NCBI GenBank assembly: GCA_022495005.1
Contig: JAGYXB010000801.1
Location: 1-64,000 of the forward strand
DNA from: Rhyacophila brunnea
Lineage: Eukaryota > Arthropoda > Insecta > Trichoptera > Rhyacophilidae
Reading direction: 5' to 3'
Length of the DNA: 64,000 bases
The notes beneath the pieces are model-generated. The model did no database searches. It was not told where the DNA came from and was given only the letters and a program-made list of their open reading frames with translations. Every line of letters begins with the position of its first letter. The stretch's first letter is position 1. The translations under genes were made by a program, and so were the position numbers. This document shows positions 1 to 12,500 of this stretch, piece by piece.

Positions 1-482
1 GCCATTCGGGCCATTCTCTGATAGGCCGAATTGGCCTTAGGGACGGCCGTCTTGCCGTTGTGAACGAAAGACAGCTTGTCATCAAGAATTACTCCCAGAT
101 ACGTAACCCTTTCGGAGAAACGCACTGATGTTTGGCTAAAAAGAACCGTGGGTGGCCGTCCAGTTATGTTGACCCGAGAATTACCCCTGAGGAGGACAGC
201 TTCCGTCTTGCTCGGGGCAAAGGTCAGCTTGTTCAGCAACCCCCATAAGGATTCTGCCCAAGGCGTCCGTGGCTGCACGCTCAAGTGCCGGTCGGCTCGT
301 CGCCCCAACAAGCAGGAGCAAGTCGTCAGCGTACGCAACGAGCGTGCAGCCCGGAGGCAGTGGCAGGGACAGAACGTCGTCAAACAGAATGTTCCACAGA
401 AGGGGTCCCAGGACGGAGCCCTGGGGACACCCCATGGTGGTCCTCCTGTGAATCAGGCTGGGGTCGGAGTCTCCAACCGTGC
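1..482 (-). mobile_element. R1-like non-LTR retrotransposon fragment (reverse transcriptase)
   Basis: Read on the minus strand, 435 down to about 245 encodes the core of a LINE reverse transcriptase: GCPQGSVLGPLLWN, then the catalytic YADD box followed by LLLLVG. After the run of five G (complement of 241-246 region) the frame shifts by one base and continues as a typical post-palm segment (NKLTFAPSKTE, later VTYLGVILDD) to position 1. The shift makes this a dead copy. The copy begins abruptly near 482, as expected for 5' truncation during target-primed reverse transcription, and its 3' part runs out of the window. The clade (R1/Jockey group, probably R1) is judged from motif style only. Confidence 0.85.
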
Positions 483-1517
483 AAATAATATATTTTTTTT
501 AACAATTATGTTACGAAAAATTATATATTAAATTATATTTGATTGTCGTCGGCGCGTATTACAAGCAATAGGAAATTGGCTCGACAATGCACACAAAAAC
601 AAGAAACACGCACTATAATGCATACATATTATATACATAGGTATTATTATTTTCAGTTTACAGTTGCCGAGTGTGTATAGATTAAAACAGAGGGACGTGG
701 GACGAGGAAACGAGTTATATTAACTCATATTGGGTAAATACATACCTACTGTGTTTATAGACTATAATGAAGATGTGAAAAAATCATACAAGTAGATATA
801 CCTATTAAATTCGTACGGGGTATTTTGAGGTATTTTATGTGCAACCGTTACAATTTCAAGTACTTACTCATTTTATTGAGATTTAAAAAAAAAACGAATG
901 TAATCTACATTCGACTGAGGAATGGAAAAGGGCGTAACTATCACTTTTTTCAAAATAGGTTTTATTGTAATAATAACATTGTATACGACTAAATATAAGT
1001 TATGTTTAAAGGATGTAAGCTGCAAATGCCGATTTATTATTTAAATTTAGATAATAAAAATTATAATTTAAAAAAAAAACAATTTAAAAGGTAATTTAAG
1101 AAAAAGGGAAGTGAAGTAATAAAAACGATTTAACCAGCATTTTATTAATTATCATGCGCTTCAGGGTTAAGTCTTTTTTTGTATTTTAACTTTGAACGAA
1201 AACGATAACAAAAACGTTTTTGTGCCTCCTGATAAAATTTATTTGTGTGGATTACGCCCCTTTTCCTTTCCAAGTCGACGCAGTGACGTAGACAAAGGAC
1301 AGGACTATTATAGAGCCACACGCTAGGACCCATTAGCAATATATTGAGAAAAACTGCCCAAAGAAAATCAACTGCACTCACTACAGCAGCTAACGAATGC
1401 GAAATCAATGTCGACTTTCGTTAGGCATCGATTTAGTTAAACAATATGACCGTATGACAGGTAAGTATCTAAGTATCGATTCTTTTTGATAAATCTATCA
1501 TTCAATACACTTATATT
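483..1517. other. AT-rich intronic DNA, nothing recognised
   Basis: No exon-like composition, no tRNA-type promoter box and no paired terminal repeats were seen. Presumed to be a downstream intron of the AMPK gamma gene. Confidence 0.5.
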
Positions 1518-2420
1518 CAGTGGTCCGATTAGGGTGGTAGAGGCCCGACGTACTGATTGATTTTGAGGCCCCACGATAAAAAAATAAAATGAAAACCATA
1601 AATTTCAAATATTATTTGTATAAAATTTAGTATTATTTGCATTGCTTTTACGTAAATAAGCAACTTTTCTACACTTAAAAATACTAAAATACCAACACGA
1701 ACATTGCCCAACTATATAAATACATAGATACTTTCATAAAAAATATATTCTCTTCTTTCTTTCAAATTTGTATGCGCAGAATAAATAACTTTTTACTGTT
1801 TAGATAGTATGTATTCAATGTCTAATAATTGTTACACAAACTATATCTACTAGTTGATATATTTTTATTTGGCTAAATAAGGTAGATACATTTTGGTATA
1901 CATTAATAATTTATTTTATGTTAATGGCCTCCTTTTGAATCGTATGACGAATTTAGTGTATCATTTGCGTTATATAAGGGCTTGCGCAGACAGAGCGCGG
2001 TCAGGCGGTCTGCGTTCCGCGTTCGGAGTTCGGCGTTCTTTGTACTGTATGGACTTCATACTGTATGGGTACACAGCCGGTGGTCAGACCGCGCCGGTCA
2101 ATTGGAACGCTGGAGTTCTGGAGTTCTATGCCCGGAATTACAAAGAACGCCGTAACTCCGCTGAGCAGTCACACAACATAGAGCGAAACCACACGGGGGA
2201 GTGAGTACGCAACAGCGGTGCTTTCTCACTTCCACTAGCAGTCAGAATATAGCGGTCAAGCATTATGCAGCGCTTGTGTCAGTACAACGTTTGTAAACAA
2301 ATGGAACGCTTATTGTTGACCGCCACCTGTCTGCTGTCCCTGAACGTTAGCGGTCAACGGTCGGTTGAACGCAGAACTCCGACCGCTCTCTGTCTGCGCA
2401 AGCCCTAAAACCCGCCACTG
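1518..2420. mobile_element. hAT-type non-autonomous element carrying a nested Harbinger MITE
   Basis: The left end starts CAGTGGTCCGATTAGGG and the right end is the reverse complement of CAGTGGCGGGTTTTA. It is flanked by cttatatt (1510-1517) and cttatctt (2421-2428), matching at 7 of 8, as expected for an old hAT target duplication. A 428-bp MITE has inserted 15 bp from the right end. A related left end occurs at 3468. Confidence 0.6.
1978..2405. mobile_element. PIF/Harbinger-like MITE, 428 bp
   Basis: Terminal inverted repeats GGGCTTGCGCAGACAGAG and CTCTGTCTGCGCAAGCCC are perfectly complementary over 18 bp. They are flanked on both sides by TAA (1975-1977, 2406-2408), the 3-bp duplication typical of PIF/Harbinger. 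The interior is GC-rich and full of self-complementary pieces such as repeats of GCGTTC and GAACGC. It has no transposase, so it is non-autonomous. Confidence 0.75.
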
Positions 2421-2428
2421 CTTATCTT

Positions 2429-4223
2429 TCGTTTTAAGGTGAATACTCATCATTACCATAAAATAATAAACAGGCACCTCTAGCTAGAGTCTAGTGAGTT
2501 CACAATTTGTAATTTTTATCTTTGACTTTAAATATATATACTTACATACATATATATTTTAATGTTTTACAGTTTTACACATTGATAATTTAAAACACTT
2601 TAAAATGTAAATTATCAATAAATTCTTTCAAATTGAAAAGTTCGCATTTTTCCGCTAAGTGCCTCTAGTTACTAGTAGGCGGAGTAATCACTTTAAAATG
2701 GAAAGATAAATTGCCACGATCGTATAAATAAATACAAAGATTGAGGCACGTGTAAGCAGTTAACCCGCGAATTACTTTCCTTTGTAATTTATGTCACCTG
2801 CGACAATACAATAATAATGATTAACTTAATCAGTGACAGTCGCCATTGATTTGAAAAGTCGCCGAGCTTTAAAAAAGATGATAGTTAGCGTCGCTTGGAA
2901 ATTCCACAGCTGTCCTCATTAATCAAACACATTCGGCAACAAGAATAAACGCAGACAATAATACTTCAACTGAGGGAAAATCGAAATATGTAAAGAAACA
3001 CACGGACGTCCCATGTGTTTTAATTCTGCACCGGCAAACTTACTTCTCGACCCCAGAGGGAAAGTATCGTACTTGCAAAATCCCAATATTTTCTTCCATC
3101 TTTGGGGAAATCTGCCCGAGAAAACGACGGGTAGCGGGTCTTCCGTGCAATAACTGTGTTTAATCAAATCGTTTCGGATATTGATATATTCCACTTACGT
3201 GAGGATCAATAATTGACGTTGTATTATAAGTTTTTTAGATATGGTCTATCAACCTAGTTCACTCTGTGTGCTTCCATGTACTTTTATTTTTTCTAATTCC
3301 ATCATTGTATCTATTATTTACTCACATTATGTACCCTGTATTTTTATTTGAAATTGTTACTTACACTTAGGTACTCTTATGTTGTGAACGCTTTGAATTT
3401 ATAATTTGTCATGTTCATTATATGTAAAATAAATTAATTTGTATTTGAATACCATATCATGCAGGATCAGTGGTGGGTTCAAGGACTTGGAGGCCCTAGG
3501 AACTGAGTGATTTTGACCCCATCCAACGAGGAATAAAAATAAAAACGATAAATTGAAACTACCAACGTATCTTTTCCGGTCACTAAAAATAGAGTAAGTA
3601 CCTACACAAAATTTGCTAACTTTGTCATATAAATTTTGAATTATTATACTTAATGGATTTTCAAACATGAGAATCGTTCGTTCAAACAATTGGCTAGCAA
3701 ACACATCCTTTGATTGGTGAACATGAATTTGATTTTAATACTATACGACCATATATTTCCGGTACACCAGCTCACGGTGTACCGTGATACGGCCTAACCG
3801 TACGTACAAATTTCCGGATGCGAATAAGTAGTAGGTATTCTACTTCCGAGAGACAATTTTATTTCAAAAACCCTCCTCAATCAAAAACGACACTTTACCT
3901 CTGGCTTACACGGTGTAAACACATGAGATGCGAGAGAATCGTAAATAATATCGGCCGCAACGTGATTCGTGATTCCGCTGTGTTTTGACGGTATATTTTA
4001 TAAATGTGAAGCGTAATATACGAAAATAGACTAAGTAAAAAAACCGAACGGTAAGCTCTGACGAATGGGATCCTAAAACCGGCTGATAACACCCAAGATC
4101 TTAAAACCATTATCTTACTAATAAACACAGCCTGACATACAAATTTAATGATATAATTAAAATGAAATAAAAAACCTTTTCTAACAGCTAACATAATAAT
4201 GAGTAGTAAACATATACACACAC
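2429..4223. other. Intronic DNA with a partial hAT end at 3468
   Basis: The stretch from 3468 to about 3690 starts CAGTGGTGGGTTC and contains TGATTTTGACCCC, resembling the left 200 bp of the element at 1518. No matching right end or target duplication was found. The rest shows no exon or RNA-gene signal. Confidence 0.4.
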
Positions 4224-4458
4224 GGTGGCCGCGCAGCTTAAGCGTTGGATTATAACGCCGTGGGTCCCAGGTTCGAATCCTGGGTCTGGCAAGTACACAT
4301 ATTATTTTTCAATTTAAAATCAGGGTATGAACCTAATAGGTTGAGCAAGGGGCTGACATCCATTTCTCGTAAAAACAAAATCTGTTAATACAAACCTCTA
4401 CTCTGTGGAGGCCCATATGATCCTATCAGGATCGGACATGGTTTTAATAATAATAATA
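4224..4458 (+). mobile_element. tRNA-derived SINE, copy 1
   Basis: The head looks like a tRNA: GGTGGCCGCGCAGCTTAAGC holds an A-box-like stretch, and GGTTCGAATCC is a perfect polymerase III B box inside a CCCAGG/CCTGGG T-arm. A unique body follows, with AATAGGTTGAGCAAG, CATTTCTCGTAAAAAC and CTCTGTGGAGGCCCATAT, then a (TAA)n tail. Two more copies sit at 14031 and 63648. The non-tRNA body and 3' microsatellite make this a SINE and not a functional tRNA gene. Confidence 0.85.
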
Positions 4459-5365
4459 AACATAAATAATATCAATCAATAGCTACCATAGTTCAATAGG
4501 GAAACGTCTCAAAAACCACGTTCTACGATAATAGCGTTTAAAAAATTTGCACATAAAAGTATGTATTCTAAGTTCAATTTTAAAACCTTAATTTAAAGGA
4601 CTTTTCAATGCACACTGATATTTTTATTATATATGTAAGTATATCATAAATATATTTTATATTATATATTTATGATATTTAACAAAAAATCAACCCAGAT
4701 ATTCCCGTATACAATTGTAAATAATTGAATTAATGATTAATTCTAGAGAAGGTTATTTGTTTTTATAGCTCATTGAAGAGTTTTTGATTCATTTTTTTGC
4801 TGAATCATAAAGAAAATACATTGAATAGATTAACTCAAAATCTTGAACTTTTCAGTTGTTTCCCTATATACACTTGGCTATCGATATGTTCACAATACCG
4901 GAGCTCGATTCGATATAACTAAGATAGACATTGTAAGTTATTCATGATTTTCGAAATATCTTAGTACCTACACCACAAATGAATGATACCTACCAGTAAC
5001 CATAAAATACGATGTACCAAAGGGATTGTTCGACGAACGAACATTTTTATTGTAATATTTTTATTTATTATAATTTATTTATTTATTACTTATATATTTT
5101 ATTTATTATATTTTTAGTATTGATTAATTAACACAATAAATGAATGTAAATTGTCATAAAACTATGTTAAATTGCTTCGTATCCTGTTGCTAAACCTGTA
5201 TGCGCAGACTCATATGTCTACAACCAGGGTCATTTGCGAGGACCCTTTAATTTTTCAGGTACAATGTTCATTATGAAATAAATAGCGTAGGGCAGACATG
5301 TCCTACCTACTTCAAGTAGGCAGTAATCTACTATCCAGTATCAAAATCAATGTCAGTCAGCAGCT

Positions 5366-5516
5366 ATCGTGGTGCAGTGCGTAAAGCGCTGACCCTTCAT
5401 CCGGGAGCTCCGGGTTCGGTACTCTGTGAGGACACAATATATTTATGTGATTTTCAACTTAAACAAACGTATTAAATTTGGCCGAGGACACAGAGGTGTT
5501 ACAAATTAAATAAAAA
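5366..5516 (+). mobile_element. tRNA-derived SINE of a second family
   Basis: TGGTGCAGTGCGTAAAGCGC resembles an A-box region, and CCGGGTTCGGTACTC, about 40 bp further on, resembles a B box and T-arm. The body has GGCCGAGGACACAGAGG and ends in an A-rich stretch. It differs from the family at 4224, and only one copy was noticed in the window. Confidence 0.5.
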
Positions 5517-8069
5517 CAGTAGTTGTCTTCCACAGTCACTAGTACCTATTTGATTGAAATATGATTTTCATTTCAGAAATTTATGTCATTTTAAACGCCT
5601 GTACGTTTAGGTAATTTTAGATGAGTTTAATAAGGAAAAAAGATGCATCGGCCAATATTGCGAATACAATCCGAAATGAAATTATTTAACAAGATGAAAG
5701 AGGCTGAATGAAACCTTGAACTATTAAAAGAATATCGATCAATTCTATTTACGCACGTCGGTTATATTACGAAAGAGTGTTTTCATTCATAAATAAATAA
5801 ACATAAAATATTGTAAACAATAGTCACCTCATATAATTTATGACTTTCTAATTCATACATCAATCGTTCAGAAGCATACCTATAAATAATATTTATTATG
5901 TTTATATTTAGTATATTATATAAACATAATATTGAGGATGAACAGTACATATTTCACTTAGCAAAAATTACATTTATCAACAGAATCCTCACGTTAGTTA
6001 TTCAAGAAAACGTTAGTTATTCTCATAAAGGGGCGTGTTATGGGTTTGTGGATATTAGAATTAGTTAATAATAAAGTTCCTATATTTTAATCCAAATAAT
6101 TTTAAATCAAAATAATCTTAATCACTTCCTTTTGACGAAAGTCGATAGTGTGATATGAACAAAGAACTTCGACTGCTTCCTGCCGGCGAGAATTGAAGGT
6201 TACCTAATAAGGTATTTTTAAGAACCTATTTGCAGTAGGTACATAATAGGCGAATTAAAAATCTCGGGGAGCGTTTTTAAATATTTTTAGCAATTGGGGA
6301 GGGGGGCACTGCTGAAATCCGAGTGGGAAATCATTATAATATTGCGATGATGCAATCGCATATATCTTATGAAATAAGCACAGATGATTGCAAAATGTGG
6401 TGCGCCATATGTGGAAAAAAATAATATTACCAACTATAGTAAAATATCATTAGTAAAATGATCGGGAAAACCCAGCAAGATATTCTTCCTTCAGTTTCAT
6501 TGAGCAATGACACAGTTTCGAAAAGATTTGATGAGATGGGAAATGATGTGGAAATTCAACTACAGTTACTACTGCAGTGCAACTGATTTTCATTATAGGG
6601 CTGAATGAGAATAAGTACCCTGGGTGATAATGATTATCTACCACTTGAGGTTTGAGGCTGTATTAACTGAAAATTAGAACTTAATATCACTAAACAGCAC
6701 AGTCAAATGAGGCTCAAGCATCTCATTCAATATTTTTGTTTTTCTGTTAAAATGTTCACATCTCCTTTTGTAACTTTAGATTTTTAATCAATCATATTAT
6801 GAGATTTTTTTATTTGTATGAAATATGTATAAAGCCTCAATTACATTGAGCTTTTTTACGAGCTGTTTATTGAACATGACATCGAAATGTCAGCTTGTTC
6901 GATGATTACACTGGGCGACTTTACAGGCAGATTATAAATTCGCCAACAAACAACTCGTAAAGAAGCTTAATGTAATAATTGACACTTACGTAAACAAAAG
7001 TGTAATTTTAAAATTTCGTTTTTACTTGAGGGAGCGTTGAATAATTTCAATGTGGCAAAGGGGGCGATCGCTTCAGTGAGACACTGCATAGAATCTAAGA
7101 ATTTTTAAGTGAAACTTTATTACGGATGATTTTGCAAGAGGTGTAAAGAAAAGTGTACCGGAAATGCGTCTAAAAATACGCCATGGTGAATTAAAGAGTA
7201 AGACAGGACATATTATGACACCTGTATCTACGCAGCTTATACACCGAACCAATATTTATATGAACAATCACCAAAAATCTTGTAGGTATGTAATATTATG
7301 TACGTAATAACGTAACGTCAAAACTGGCCAAACATGGCGGCTATAAGCACACATTTAAATCCGTATCTTTTAATGATACCTACTACATATTTTTTATGGC
7401 AAGATACTATAAGCAAACTATATTACATTATCCATTCGGTCTAATATTGTTTTCTAAGATTTTTCTAATAGGTACAGATGTTTCTGACGTCGTAATCATA
7501 ATGTATTCACTCCAAAAATGTTGAGGATTCGCCACAAAGTGTCGTAGATATTGAAGAAATGTTATAAGATTCCCTCCAGTTTCTAAGCTCTTTGGTTTGA
7601 TCTATTAATGCATATCACGATCCAATTATAACGGTTAACAAATGATATTGTTCCAAGTTAGATAGCATCAAGTCCGCCGTACGATAGTTGATCGCCTGCC
7701 TGATGCCTGGATGGATTATTTATGGACGACTCATTCTAGATGCTCTTTGCGATGTCCGAATGAACTGACGCACTTTTCTTGGTGCGCATTCACTCGACAC
7801 ATAAACTATATATTATTAAAACTAAAACTTCCGTGTGTAGAATGCACACGGTAGAAGTGTAAAATGCAGAATAAGCCAAAGACACGCATTTTGTTTTTTA
7901 ATTTAAATAAAATTTCAAGCACATACAATACAACATACGTAATGCATTAGTATGTGACAATATTTATCCGTTAAAAGTAGTATGTCTAGTTGCACTAGAC
8001 ATTGGATTGCTTACGTGTACTTTTATGTCGATTTGGGCTCGACTCGACATTATACATCACACTTTAAAA
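5517..8069. other. Intronic DNA, nothing recognised
   Basis: AT-rich throughout. Short open frames here have no recognisable domain or codon bias, and no terminal repeat pair was found. Confidence 0.4.
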
Positions 8070-8448
8070 AAAAAAACATTTTCCAACATTTTTTTAAATT
8101 TCAGGTGATATTTTTGTAGTTGAAATTCATAAAACTGCTTATAAATGTTCATCGGGATGCTTGATCTTAAAGAGTTTTTAATGATATTCATAATTTAAAA
8201 TGTTGGTTCACATAATATGTAGTAGGTTGATCAAAAAATAACATTTTTCGAGCAAAATCTTTAAGTTGTTCGAATTTGTCCGAATTAAGAGTGTTGTAAA
8301 ATGTCTTCTCGACGGTGCAATTTAGAAATATTCAAATTTTATTTTTAAAAAGGCGTTAAAATGTAGAAAAAGTAAACTTTTTCAAAAATAAGATTAAAGC
8401 TTGCGGGCCCCACATAAGTACTTGGCGGGCCGCAGTTTTCCAGGCCTG
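8070..8448 (-). mobile_element. Degenerate hAT transposase C-terminal fragment
   Basis: The region parallels 27460-27680: AAATTTCAGGTGATATTTTTGTAG, the complement of a GATCTTAAAGAGTTTTTA segment, then a TTGATCAAAAAATAACA block. In the better copy these encode the hAT dimerisation region. It ends at GGCGGGCCGCAGTTTTCC followed by AGGCCTG, matching the right end of the element at 28654. The frame is destroyed here, so this is a relic. Confidence 0.55.
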
Positions 8449-9926
8449 GTATATTTCATGAATAGGAGCACAGATAAAGTTATAATTTAATTTCATGATT
8501 TCGTACCAATCCTTCGTCTGTTTATGTTCGCTGGATTATTCAGGTAGACATCGAAAGAAGAATGTGCACTGGTGTAATTTACTCGATCGGATGTAACTTA
8601 AAAATCGTTTGAATCAAAAAATCTTCAATATGAAAGTACCAATGTATTTTCCCTCAAGAGAATTTAAAATCTATACTTTTAATTCTACATTTTAAAGACA
8701 ACTTTAAACATTCTGGTAAATATTAAAAAAAAAATTGTAAATCATACGAATAGAGATAAAATACTTTATTTAATCAATGGTGTTAAGCTGACAATGCTTG
8801 TATTTAATTGTATTAATTAAAATAAAACACAATAACAATTTGTGTTGTTGGTACTTATTCTACATAATATGCAGTTTAATAATAATTTAGACCGATTTCA
8901 TCCGTTTCAGTGGTACATTGCCTGATCAGCACTCGAAATGAAGCGGAGCGGACCGGAACGCAGCGCAGCTTTGGTTCGTAAAATCCGTGATTATGAAGAA
9001 AATGATTACCTATATCCATTTACATTACATATATTTTTGATAATACAAAACGCAACTTAGATTACCAACGTAATAAAAAAAACAAAGAAAATTATCGAAC
9101 GCTTCGGTTTGTAAAATTTACCATCTGAACAAATTTTCAAGTATTATTTTTTGAAGATAATACTGTCATTAGAGATTTTAGAAAACATATAAGTGTGAAA
9201 GTACCTATTTAGCTACTGCAGCAAAAAATAAATATAAATATTTTAATGTATGTAAGTATAATATTGTGTGGAATAAGTACTACATATTGTGTTCTATTTT
9301 GATTAGGTAGATAGGTACCTCAAATCACAATTTCACAAATACATTTTGGAATTTCGAATGTCATTCTTCAATTATAGTTTTGTAAATATCACAGTAATTT
9401 TATTATTTATTTGTAAGTACATAATAGTTTTTTACTAACCCTGTGAATCTGTTACTCGTAGAATTATCGGTGTATGGAATACTTGACTGAGCGCGATTAA
9501 ACACAAACTTCCGACTGTATCCGCTCTAGATAGATTTTCGGTTGGCTTCGAAAGGAATGTTTTCGAATTTCCGAGATGTTTATTTTGATTGTTTCACAGA
9601 AGGTGACTCAGTGTGTAAGGGGGGGGGGGCGAAAACGAAAGAAAGCATCAAAATGCAACAACAGTGTTTCGCAAAAAGAATGCTGTCAATGTATCACAGG
9701 GTTTTTAACCATTTTTTTAAATGCATTAATAAAGTAATAAATGGACACGGTCCGACATTTACAGGAAGTAACCACGCATTTTTTATCACAATAAAAAAAT
9801 AACACGGTCGGGAAACGTCGTATGTCAATAACTTAGAGGGCAAACACATAAAAAAGCACTGTGCTAGAAACCGAATAGCACCACAGTCCAAAAAGGCATC
9901 ACGCGAAGAAGAAGATAGCTGGCTAC
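8449..9926. other. Intronic DNA upstream-in-sequence of the 9.9 kb exon candidate
   Basis: AT-rich. It includes a short GC-rich patch at 8935-8975 and a poly-G run near 9620. No gene or classified repeat was recognised. Confidence 0.4.
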
Positions 9927-10173
9927 CTCTTCGTAGGGCTTCCGTAAGCCAGCACTTCCAAGCCTGGTTGACTTCCTCGAACTCCTTGATGATGTCGGCG
10001 GGATAGACGTTGACGCCGTCCGCGGGGGAGGGGCCGATAAGCGCGGGATGGTCGGAAAAGTAGTGCAAGAGCGGGCACGGGGGCGGAGCGCCCGCCGAAG
10101 TGCGCCCACGATCCACCCTGCCGGGTCGCCGCTGCCCGGGGGACTGACCGACGCGATCGCCGACGCCGCGCAT
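9927..10173 (-). CDS. Candidate alternative first coding exon, possibly of AMPK gamma
   Basis: Read from the ATG at 10171-10173 down to a donor-like AGAG|GTAGCC at 9927, this gives 82 codons plus one base. Composition is strongly GC-rich (Arg/Pro/Gly-rich first 35 residues), followed by a less biased, exon-like stretch with LHYFSDHPALIGPSP and DIIKEFEEVNQAWKCWL. The upstream frame is closed by a stop about 27 bases before the ATG, and an acceptor in a suitable phase was not found. That favours a first exon. It ends in phase 1, the same phase in which the AMPK gamma exon at 16753-16801 ends, so it could splice to the same downstream exon and give a shorter isoform. No family was recognised from the residues themselves. 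It could also belong to an unrelated small gene in the intron. Confidence 0.45.
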
Positions 10174-11815
10174 CAGCGTGCTAACTTTTTTTAACTTACA
10201 TTATAGTTCGATTTACGAAAAGTATTTTCGCAAAAACTATAGAGGGAACTGTAACGATTACTGGTTCATTTTTGTTAAAATAATAGCAGTAGTTATGAAT
10301 TAACATCAACACTGATTACGTATTATAATATGGGGACCCTAACACGGCGAGTTTGAGCTGTAACACGTAATAGCAGACATACATAGGTATATCTTTGGAG
10401 ATAAAAACGCTGCGCCCATAGACGAGCAGTGTTGGCCTATTATAGGGGGGAAACATGTTTCAGTATCTAGTAGGGAGGCTTTTTCCAAATGCCTCGTACT
10501 GTTTTAATTTACGTAAATTTTCTCTCATGAAAGGGTCACAAGTAAAAATGGTAATTTGTTATAATTGGTATAACAAGCAATGTTTCATTTTAATTTACTA
10601 CTTAATTAGAATTTAAAATAGTTTTGGCTGAATAATGTTTGTTTAAAGTTGTTATGCTTAACACTGAACGCCCATTTTAGATTATTTAATAAAATTGAGC
10701 GTTGTCGACACAATTATTATTGATAACTGTATTCTGATTCACTGTTAATTCTCAGAAGAATTTTAATATACGATAAATAAATAAAATGTGTGGATAAAGT
10801 GTTTGTTTTATCATATGTATTATTAATTGAACAATAAGATTTTTATTGGGATATCATTATCAATATACATACTACTTAGCAACTAAAATAATTATTTATA
10901 TCATTAGATTTCTCTGTGATCTTCAATGATCGCTTAACTGTGCATAATATAATAAAATAATAAATAATTCGTGGCTTGAAATGAATACCAAATGATCACC
11001 ATTTCGACACATTTTCAGAATTAATTTTGTAAAGTTAAAAAACGAAATAAAATGCTATGATATTACTACCTACTGGTAAAGATACATACGAATGACAATG
11101 ACACGCTAAATCGATGAAATTTTGCATTTTCCTAAATATCTATAGACACCAAAAATCATTAAGTAACTACTTAGATAAAATATTTTGTTATTTTTAAAAA
11201 CAATCTCTATTTATATGTGATTGAATGATTTTTTTACTATCTTATTATGAATTATTTTGGATAAAGCTGCAGTCATAGACAATAATATTATGCGCAAACG
11301 CTTCGCCTTTCTAGCCTAGCGTATTGCATACATTACGATTCTGAGGTCTGCGAGGTAAAGTCCATAAAAAATCTTGACATCCATCGCACAATAATCCGAT
11401 ACATACAATAGTAGAAGAGATGCTGAGGCATATCTTTTTAACCTTCGACAGATAGTTCCGTATATAATACATTTCAACATATACGATATGTCGTTAGTAA
11501 ATTAAATTATTTATTTAGAATATAAAATAACCAAGTTATTATTTAAATACGTAAAATTATTTTTCCTAAGAAAGTTGACTTTAAATAATCTCTTAATATG
11601 AAGTCTTCGCCACGGATATTTTTGTGAAGAATATAAGTAAATCTAATACTTCATATTATCACTTATCAAGTTTCAAATAAATATATAAATAACAACTTAA
11701 CAATGATAACAATGGTCATCTAGTGAATAATATTTTAAAATTATGGTTACTTTGGCCTGTAGGGCATAGTTAGTAGATCCTCCATGGTGCCCCTCATTTG
11801 TTAAACATTTTAATT
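10174..11815. other. Intronic DNA, nothing recognised
   Basis: AT-rich with no exon-like block. A hAT-like CAGTGTTGGCC occurs near 10429 without a partner end. Confidence 0.4.
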
Positions 11816-12081
11816 ACATATCGATGGTGCAGATCACAAACCTCCTTAGTCAAAAAATACGATTTTACAGGGGAAGATTAAAACTGATTTATTTGCAGCA
11901 TAATACGATGAATATGACATAGGAGTTTTAATTAAAAGATCAATAAACTTGGCTATTTTTCTCTTTGACATAGGAGGTAAAGTTCAACAGATCCGTTAAT
12001 TTTTTGTTGATTTTTTGACACCATAAAGTCAAAATCATAAAATTTGACATAGAAGGTTTGTGATCTGCACCATCGATATGT
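11816..12081. mobile_element. MITE with about 28-bp perfect-to-near-perfect inverted ends
   Basis: ACATATCGATGGTGCAGATC at the left is mirrored by GATCTGCACCATCGATATGT at the right, and the pairing continues into ACAAACCT. The ATCGAT next to each end may be target sequence, but it is palindromic, so the exact boundary is uncertain. The interior is AT-rich and non-coding. Confidence 0.65.
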
Positions 12082-12289
12082 GAATTTGCTAATTTATGCA
12101 TCATTACCGCATATATGCTTAATGGTTAGTACCTATTATTATGACGTATTCAACTCACTGTTAAAATTTTCAGACGTATTCCTCCTTTCCCTTCGCATAC
12201 AGAAAACTATTGACAATATTCTTTATGAATTCTACCTGTAATGTTGTGTCAATGTTACATAGTACGCGGGACAAAATAATAGTACACAA

Positions 12290-12500
12290 TAATGTAGGTA
12301 CTATAACTGTAGTTCGGTTAGCAACGTTGGGACGCATATAGCGGCGCGTTGCGCGCGATGCACGCGGGCACGGGGTCGCGCACGCGCGCAATCAAGCACG
12401 ATCATCGTGGAGTCGGCGCCGCGCCCGTCGCGCATCCAATTCGTCAAAATACAGCCGAGTGAACCGGACCGTGATTTCAGCGCGAACAGTATTTATTCAA
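12290..12500. promoter_or_regulatory. CpG-dense island, candidate promoter or 5' exon
   Basis: About 130 bases (12330-12460) are packed with CG dinucleotides such as GCGGCGCGTTGCGCGCG and CGGCGCCGCGCCCGTCGCG in otherwise AT-rich intron. No inverted terminal repeats bracket it, unlike other GC-rich patches in this window. It lies about 2 kb upstream, on the minus strand, of the 9.9 kb exon candidate. A promoter or 5' untranslated exon for that isoform is an inference from position and composition only. Confidence 0.3.

Noticed and set aside
1893..2204. Plus-strand open frame of 103 codons
   Set aside because: It runs across the left end and core of the Harbinger MITE; its length comes from GC-rich palindromes, and there is no known domain.
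4224..4292. tRNA gene
   Set aside because: The B box is perfect, but the acceptor stem does not close and a SINE body and tail follow. The same unit recurs at 14031 and 63648.
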